From NCBI RefSeq assembly GCF_003611735.1, contig NZ_RAWG01000067.1, positions 1-37,807 on the forward strand: a stretch of 37,807 nt of DNA, given 5' to 3'. This document shows positions 33,019-37,807 of this stretch, piece by piece. Made by a program: the position numbers and the translations under genes. Origin of the DNA: Corallococcus sicarius. GTDB taxonomy: Bacteria; Myxococcota; Myxococcia; Myxococcales; Myxococcaceae. Within the stretch, counting starts at the first letter, position 1. Every line of letters begins with the position of its first letter. A model generated the notes under the pieces. The model was not told the origin of the DNA and did not search any database. It was given only the letters and a program-made list of their open reading frames with translations.

Positions 33019-34137
33019 ATGCACGCCGCCCCCCCGGCCCTCCTGACGCTCTGCCTGCTGCTCGCTTCCTCCGCCCCGCTCGCGCAGGAAGACGCGCCGC
33101 GCCCCAGCCGCCCGGTGCCCGTGCTCAAGAAGGCGCCGCGCCCGGAGGGTGGGCTCAAGGACTTCGGCTCGCCGCTGGTCCTCAAGCCGCTGTCCACCGA
33201 GGGCGCCACCGCGAACTTCTCCGCCCGGGTGGGCTGGCGCAAGGACACGCTCTTCGTGGGCGTGGAGGCGACGGACAACCAGCTGCTCGCAGGCGACCTC
33301 ATCACCCTCACCCTGTCCTTCCCGGACGCGGGCCCCACCGCCACGGGCTACACCTACCGCTTCGCCTTCGACGGCCAGCGCACCTCCGCGGCCGACAGCG
33401 GCACGCCCGCGTTCGCGCAGGGGCTGGTGAACGCCGCGGTGCACCGCCAGGGCGACACGCTGGTGGTGGTGGCCCTGGTGCCGGTGCGCGCCCTGCCCCG
33501 CTTCCCCGCGGTGGAGCCGCTCGTCATGGACCTCTGCATCACCTACGAGGACCAGGACCAGGTGGGCGTGAAGACGGTGCCGGTGTCCAACTGCACGGGC
33601 GGCACGACGATGGTGGGCGAAGCGCTGCGGCTGCCGGACGACGCGCGCAAGAACCTCAAGCTCAAGCCCCCCGCGTCCACCACCGCCCTGGAGGCAGCGC
33701 CCACGGGCTGGCTCGGCTGGGGCGTGATGCCCTACCCGGACTGGGCCCAGGGCAGTGCGCCCCTCACGCCCCCGTCGCTGCGCGCGCTCGTGGCGCCCAA
33801 GGCGCTGGACGCCACGAAGATGGGCGTCAACGTGCCGGACACGTTGAGCCTGCCGGACGGGCGACCGGTCGTTACCGTGCTCACCGGGAAGAATCCCTAT
33901 GCCGTCGAGGGTCAATGCGACTCCGACGACGAGCTTCGGATGGGGCTCTACGTCGTATCGGGCAAGACGGCGCAGCAGGCGCTCGAGTGGCCGGCCGCCA
34001 CCTGCGCGCTGGGACGCGCCAGTTCCATTGAATTGGATGAAGAGGGAGCGCTGACCATCGGTTACTCGAACGGCGCCATCGTCAACTTCGTTTGGAGTGC
34101 GGACCACTTCGAGCGGACCGAAATCGGAAAGCGGTAG
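33019..34137 (+). CDS. Secreted 372-aa protein with a CBM9-like N-terminal half
   Basis: A signal peptide ([16 protein letters not shown]) is followed by a Pro-rich linker. Residues about 48-205 form a beta-sandwich-like region ([36 protein letters not shown]) that resembles family 9 carbohydrate-binding or DOMON modules. The C-terminal part (about 230-372) has two Cys (GQCDSDD and ATCALG) and no family I recognise. It starts 11 nt after yajQ and ends 5 nt before rimO, so it is in the operon. Probably periplasmic or extracellular; function unknown. Confidence 0.75.
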   Translation: MHAAPPALLTLCLLLASSAPLAQEDAPRPSRPVPVLKKAPRPEGGLKDFGSPLVLKPLSTEGATANFSARVGWRKDTLFVGVEATDNQLLAGDLITLTLSFPDAGPTATGYTYRFAFDGQRTSAADSGTPAFAQGLVNAAVHRQGDTLVVVALVPVRALPRFPAVEPLVMDLCITYEDQDQVGVKTVPVSNCTGGTTMVGEALRLPDDARKNLKLKPPASTTALEAAPTGWLGWGVMPYPDWAQGSAPLTPPSLRALVAPKALDATKMGVNVPDTLSLPDGRPVVTVLTGKNPYAVEGQCDSDDELRMGLYVVSGKTAQQALEWPAATCALGRASSIELDEEGALTIGYSNGAIVNFVWSADHFERTEIGKR

Positions 34138-34142
34138 ACGCA

Positions 34143-35570
34143 GTGGAAGAAACCAAGAGCCTGTACATGATGACCCTCGGCTGCCCGAAGAACCGGGTGG
34201 ACTCCGAGGTGATGCTGGGCACGCTGCGCACCCGCGGCTATTCGCTGGTGCAGGACCCGGCGGCCGCCCAGGTCATCGTCGTCAACACGTGCGCCTTCAT
34301 TGGCCCGGCGAAGCAGGAGTCGGTGGACTCCATCCTGGAGATGGCGGAGCTCAAGAAGACGGGCGCGTGCAAGACGCTCGTCGTCACGGGCTGCCTGTCC
34401 CAGCGCTACGGCCAGGACCTGTCCCAGGAGATGCCGGAGGTGGACCACTTCCTGGGCACCAGCGCCTACGCGCAGATTGGCGACCTCCTGGCCGCCGAGG
34501 CCTCGCCGCGCCAGGTGATTCCGGATCCGGACTACATCCACAACGCCCAGACGCCGCGCATCAACTCGATGCCGAAGTACACGGCGTACCTCAAGATTTC
34601 CGAAGGCTGCGACAACGCCTGCGCGTTCTGCATCATCCCCACGCTGCGCGGCGGCCAGCGCTCGCGCACGGTGGAGGACATCCTCGCCGAGGCGCGCAAC
34701 CTGGCGGACAGCGGCGTGCAGGAGCTGAACCTCGTCGCGCAGGACCTCACGGCCTACGGGCATGACCTGCCCGGCAAGCCCAAGCTCCACGAGCTGCTGC
34801 GGGAGCTGGCGAAGGTGGACGTGAAGTGGATCCGCCTGCACTACGCCTACCCGCGCGTGTTCCCGGACGAGCTCATCGACGTCATCGCGTCCGAGCCGAA
34901 GATCGCCAAGTACCTGGACATGCCGGTGCAGCACGCCAGCGACAAGCTGCTCCTGTCCATGAAGCGCGGCCGCAACTCCAAGTTCCTCAAGGAGCTGCTC
35001 ACCAAGCTGCGCGAGCGCGTGCCGAACCTCGTCATGCGCACCTCGCTCATCGTCGGCCTGCCGGGTGAGACGGAGGAGGACTTCGAGCTCTTGAAGGAGT
35101 TCGTGAAGGAGCAGCGCTTCCAGCGCCTGGGCGTCTTCCAGTACTCCGACGAAGAGGGCACCTCCGCGTTCGACCTGCCGAACAAGGTCCCCGCGAAGAC
35201 CATCGAGCGCCGCTGGCGCGAGGTGATGGCCATCCAGAAGCGCATCAACCGCGAGCAGAACAAGAAGCTCGTGGGCCAGAAGCTCACCGTGCTGGTGGAG
35301 GGCCCCAGCGAGGAGTCCGAGCACCTGCTGGTGGGCCGCCACGAGGGACAGGCGCCTGAAATCGACGGGCAGGTCTACATCAACGACGGCCTGGCGTACC
35401 CGGGCGAGTTCGTCACCGTGGAGGTGACGGAGGCGCACGACTACGACCTCATCGCCCGCGTGGTGGAGCGCCCGGACCCCAAGCAGCGCACGCACACCCC
35501 GCGCGAGGCCCCGCCCGCGCCCGTGCCCCTGAAGGCGCTGAAGCGTCCCGCGGAGCCGCGGCCGGAGTAG
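34143..35570 (+). CDS. rimO: Ribosomal protein S12 methylthiotransferase
   Basis: The 475-aa product has the three Cys of the UPF0004 [4Fe-4S] cluster (C14 in LGCPKN, C50 in NTCAF, C84 in TGCLSQRY) and the radical-SAM CxxxCxxC (C156, C160, C163 in CDNACAFC), ending in a TRAM-type RNA-binding domain. [17 protein letters not shown] and [11 protein letters not shown] mark it as RimO rather than MiaB. It adds a methylthio group to an Asp of ribosomal protein S12. A GTG start five nt after the previous stop is preferred; ATG at 34167 is possible. A 40-residue Pro-rich tail follows TRAM. Confidence 0.95.
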   Translation: MEETKSLYMMTLGCPKNRVDSEVMLGTLRTRGYSLVQDPAAAQVIVVNTCAFIGPAKQESVDSILEMAELKKTGACKTLVVTGCLSQRYGQDLSQEMPEVDHFLGTSAYAQIGDLLAAEASPRQVIPDPDYIHNAQTPRINSMPKYTAYLKISEGCDNACAFCIIPTLRGGQRSRTVEDILAEARNLADSGVQELNLVAQDLTAYGHDLPGKPKLHELLRELAKVDVKWIRLHYAYPRVFPDELIDVIASEPKIAKYLDMPVQHASDKLLLSMKRGRNSKFLKELLTKLRERVPNLVMRTSLIVGLPGETEEDFELLKEFVKEQRFQRLGVFQYSDEEGTSAFDLPNKVPAKTIERRWREVMAIQKRINREQNKKLVGQKLTVLVEGPSEESEHLLVGRHEGQAPEIDGQVYINDGLAYPGEFVTVEVTEAHDYDLIARVVERPDPKQRTHTPREAPPAPVPLKALKRPAEPRPE

Positions 35571-35592
35571 TCACACCGGCAGCGGCCGACAG

Positions 35593-37011
35593 CTACTTCG
35601 GATCCTCGGGCTCCAGCTCGCGCTCCTCGACGGGAGGCGGCTGCGGGCCCGAACCTTTCGTGGGCACCGCCACGCCCTCACCCAGCGGCGTCGGCTGGCA
35701 CTCGCACACGGTGCGCCGCGACGCGGTCTCCGTGACGAAGGCGCAGGTGGTGGGGCACTCGGGCTGACGGCCCTCCTCCACCAGCGACACGGCGTAGCTC
35801 CGCGCGGCCTGGAGCGCGGCGTGACACGCGGGCAGGCTCTGCGCCAGTGACGCCCATGGCAGCCGGTGCTGCGTGTTGGCGCCGCGCAGGGTGGTGGGGA
35901 AGCTCAGCCCCACCTGACAGCCCGTCTCCAGGCGCTGGCCGTCCACGCCCCGGGGCTCCACGTACAGGCGCACGCCCTCGGGCACGTCGCGGAACACCGC
36001 GCCGGAGAGGGCCACCGCGCCGTCCGGCTCGGGGCGCGTGAAGACGCCGTAGCAGGCCTCCTCGCTGAAGGCCCCGCCTTCGCCCGCGCACTGCTGCCGG
36101 CCGCCGTCCTCGGGCGTGCGCACGTGGGGCCTGCGCAGCACCAGCGCTCCGCCCTGCGCGTCCACGGTGGCGGTGAAGCGGCCCCACACGTCCGGCCCCA
36201 GACGACCCAGGCTGCTCTGCGACGGCCAGCGGCCCGCGGCCTCCATCACCAGGGGGCGCACGCCCAGCCCGTCCGCCACCTCCACCGCGTCCACGGCGAA
36301 GGTGCGCGGCGGAAGGCCCGCGGCCGTCTCCAGCGGCTGGAGTCCCTGGGCCAGCGCGGGGTCCACCGCCAGCCGGGAGAAGGGCTCGCGCGTCCCCAGG
36401 ACGAAGGGCCCGGTGACGCTCGCGGGGCCCTGCGTCACCTGCACGGCGAGCAGCGCCCAGTCCCCCACGGGGTCGCGGCTGAGCTCCACCACGTGCGACT
36501 CACGGACCGCGTCCGACGCGCGCAGCTCCGCGTCGTAGGCCGCGCGGGCGCGCGTGGCGGTGAAGGTCACCTCGCGCCGCAGCGGGTCCACGGTGAGGGC
36601 GTACGGGGCCAGCACGTCCTGCCCCAGCGTCACCGAGCAGCCCTTCTCTCCGGACAGCAGCACCGTGCGCAGGGGCGGCGCCACCGGGCCCACGGTCAGC
36701 ACGGGTGCCTGCACCTCGGGCCAGGAGCGGTGGCCGCCGGAAGGCTCGGGCACGCGCGCGGTGCCGGCGGGCGCGGGCGGCGCGTCCCCGAAGCAGCCGG
36801 TCGTCACCAGCGACAGCGGGCGCGCGACATCCAGCACCACGGGCACGGCCCGGCCGGCGAGCCGGCCCGCCACGGTCAGCCGCAGCGCGGGCGACGACAG
36901 CAGGGGCAGCGTCTGCCCCGCGAGGCTCGTGGGACGCACGGGCCCTGGAGGCGCGGCGGACTGACATCCCGCGCCCAGCAGCACGCACCCCGCCAGCAGC
37001 ACGCCGCGCAT
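35593..37011 (-). CDS. Lipoprotein with a degenerate aspartyl-protease-like fold
   Basis: The 472-aa product has a lipobox LLGAGC (Cys16). Residues 40-160 look like a retropepsin-type half: VPVVLDVARPLSLV where an active enzyme has a DTG or DSG triad, then SVTLGQDVLAPYALTVDPLRREVTF, the typical following strand pair. A second similar half (about 215-295) has TFAVDAVEV and LGRLGPDVWGRFTATVDAQGGALVL. The catalytic triads are absent, so it is probably a binding protein. C-terminal Cys pairs (CPTTC, CEC) and an acidic Pro-rich tail finish it. It is convergent with rimO and lies 14 nt after lolA, from which it is likely co-transcribed. Confidence 0.8.
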   Translation of the reverse strand: MRGVLLAGCVLLGAGCQSAAPPGPVRPTSLAGQTLPLLSSPALRLTVAGRLAGRAVPVVLDVARPLSLVTTGCFGDAPPAPAGTARVPEPSGGHRSWPEVQAPVLTVGPVAPPLRTVLLSGEKGCSVTLGQDVLAPYALTVDPLRREVTFTATRARAAYDAELRASDAVRESHVVELSRDPVGDWALLAVQVTQGPASVTGPFVLGTREPFSRLAVDPALAQGLQPLETAAGLPPRTFAVDAVEVADGLGVRPLVMEAAGRWPSQSSLGRLGPDVWGRFTATVDAQGGALVLRRPHVRTPEDGGRQQCAGEGGAFSEEACYGVFTRPEPDGAVALSGAVFRDVPEGVRLYVEPRGVDGQRLETGCQVGLSFPTTLRGANTQHRLPWASLAQSLPACHAALQAARSYAVSLVEEGRQPECPTTCAFVTETASRRTVCECQPTPLGEGVAVPTKGSGPQPPPVEERELEPEDPK

Positions 37012-37025
37012 GGAGGGCGGCCTTC

Positions 37026-37807
37026 CTACTGCGCCTTCGGCTTGGTGAAGTCGTCCACGCGGGTGCCCTCGGGCGGGTTCAGCTTGAAGCTGTCCGACGC
37101 GATGCCCACGTTCGTCTTCAGGTCCAGGAAGGCGATGGTGTTCTCACTGCCGTCGGGGTCCACCACGGTGCTCTTGAGCACCTGGGCCGTCGTGGGGTCC
37201 ACCTCCAGGCGCACCTGGCGGAAGCGGGGCTCCGTCTTCAACGGATCCAACACCAGCAGCGTGCCCTTGCAGTCCTTGCAGTCGCCCTTGGAGATGGCGA
37301 ACTCCTGCTCGAGCTTCCCCTGGCCGAAGAGGAACGTCACCGACGCGGAGAGCTGGGTGGTGTCCATCGCGGCCACCGACAGCGTCTGCGCGGCCGGGTC
37401 GTACATGTACACCTTGTTGCCCGCGAGAACGAAGGTGCGCGGCGACGGGTTCGCGTACTCCCAGCGCATCAGGCCCGGCTTCTTGTACGTCACCGTGCCC
37501 GTGGACGTCTGCGTGCGGCGGAAGGTCTTGTACTTGTAGTCCTGCTTGAAGCCCGACTTGAAGTCGCCCGTCTTCTCGTAGAAGGCCTGCATCCGGTCCA
37601 CGAGCGTCTTCACCTCGGGCGTCATCTTCGGCGCAGGCTTCGTGGCACTGGCCGTGGCGGCAGTGCCCGCGTCAGGAGCCTTCGCGGCGGGAGCCACCGT
37701 GCCGGCATCCGGAGCAATCAAGGGCTTCGGCAGGGCAGCGGCCGGGGCCTTCGCGGCGGGCGCGGACTTCGGCGCGGGCGCGGCCTGGGCCACGGGGGCG
37801 GAAGGGG
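37026..37807 (-). CDS. lolA: Outer-membrane lipoprotein carrier LolA, 5'-truncated by window edge
   Basis: The frame is open at the window end (PSAPVAQAAPAP), so the start and most of the signal peptide lie outside; the GTG at 37793 is internal. A long Ala/Pro/Lys/Asp linker (about 60 residues) precedes the LolA domain: LVDRMQAFYEKTGDFKSGFKQDY, GTVTYKKPGLMRWEYANPSPRTFVLAGNKVY, PLKTEPRFRQVRLEVDP and SFKLNPPEGTRVDDF. LolA carries lipoproteins across the periplasm. The linker is longer than in typical LolA, and a CKDC pair is an added feature. Confidence 0.9.
   Translation of the reverse strand, partial: PSAPVAQAAPAPKSAPAAKAPAAALPKPLIAPDAGTVAPAAKAPDAGTAATASATKPAPKMTPEVKTLVDRMQAFYEKTGDFKSGFKQDYKYKTFRRTQTSTGTVTYKKPGLMRWEYANPSPRTFVLAGNKVYMYDPAAQTLSVAAMDTTQLSASVTFLFGQGKLEQEFAISKGDCKDCKGTLLVLDPLKTEPRFRQVRLEVDPTTAQVLKSTVVDPDGSENTIAFLDLKTNVGIASDSFKLNPPEGTRVDDFTKPKAQ

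Noticed and set aside
37026-37793. GTG at 37793 as the LolA start
   Set aside because: LolA is periplasmic and needs a signal peptide, and the frame continues past the window edge.

Overview
The window is very GC-rich, densely coded, bacterial chromosomal DNA. It most resembles a myxobacterium of the Myxococcus/Corallococcus type. The reasons are third-codon positions that are almost all G or C, many secreted modular and lipoprotein genes, a secreted GH19 chitinase, an RNase J/YajQ/RimO housekeeping run, a BlaI-M56 regulatory pair and long spurious antisense ORFs. Genus is inferred from protein character only. I see no transposase, integrase, CRISPR array or rRNA.

Left part (1-15541): a 5'-truncated outer-membrane beta-barrel gene, a ricin-lectin/GH19 chitinase lipoprotein, a HEAT-repeat gene, a LysM protein with a Cys/His hydrolase-like domain, and a 1384-residue secreted Ig/FN3 multidomain protein. 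A four-gene minus-strand operon follows in transcription order: methyltransferase, tag, VOC protein, second HEAT-repeat paralogue. Then come an FAD dehydrogenase, a GFA-family zinc protein and an S9 peptidase.

Centre (15641-22929): a tight four-gene plus-strand cassette. It encodes an unrecognised 439-aa protein, a phospholipase D-like protein with two HxK/N half-sites, a 1177-aa SNF2-like DEAH helicase with a very long insertion in its second lobe, and a 124-aa protein. Junctions are 2 bp apart or overlapping. The composition (PLD-fold protein plus SNF2-like helicase plus accessory proteins) suggests an anti-phage or DNA-processing system that I cannot assign to a named type.

Right-centre (22970-30843): a quinone oxidoreductase, then an unusual locus: a 38-codon ORF with a strong ribosome site, a strong intrinsic terminator, a tRNA-like RNA with a Trp (CCA) anticodon but a stunted D-arm, and an HNH endonuclease gene starting 19 nt later. 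Next is a Clp-type unfoldase whose C-terminus resembles a class I release factor without the GGQ motif. A convergent gene has an N-terminus like the L7/L12-ClpS fold. A BlaI-type repressor then overlaps an M56 membrane metalloprotease fused to a lytic transglycosylase; two identical-arm palindromes sit in their promoter.

Right end (30844-37807): RNase J, yajQ, a secreted protein and rimO form one co-directional run. Convergent to it are a lipoprotein with a decayed aspartyl-protease-like fold and lolA, whose 5' end runs off the window. No gene-free stretch exceeds about 390 bp; the longest (23942-24329) holds the small ORF, terminator and tRNA-like RNA.
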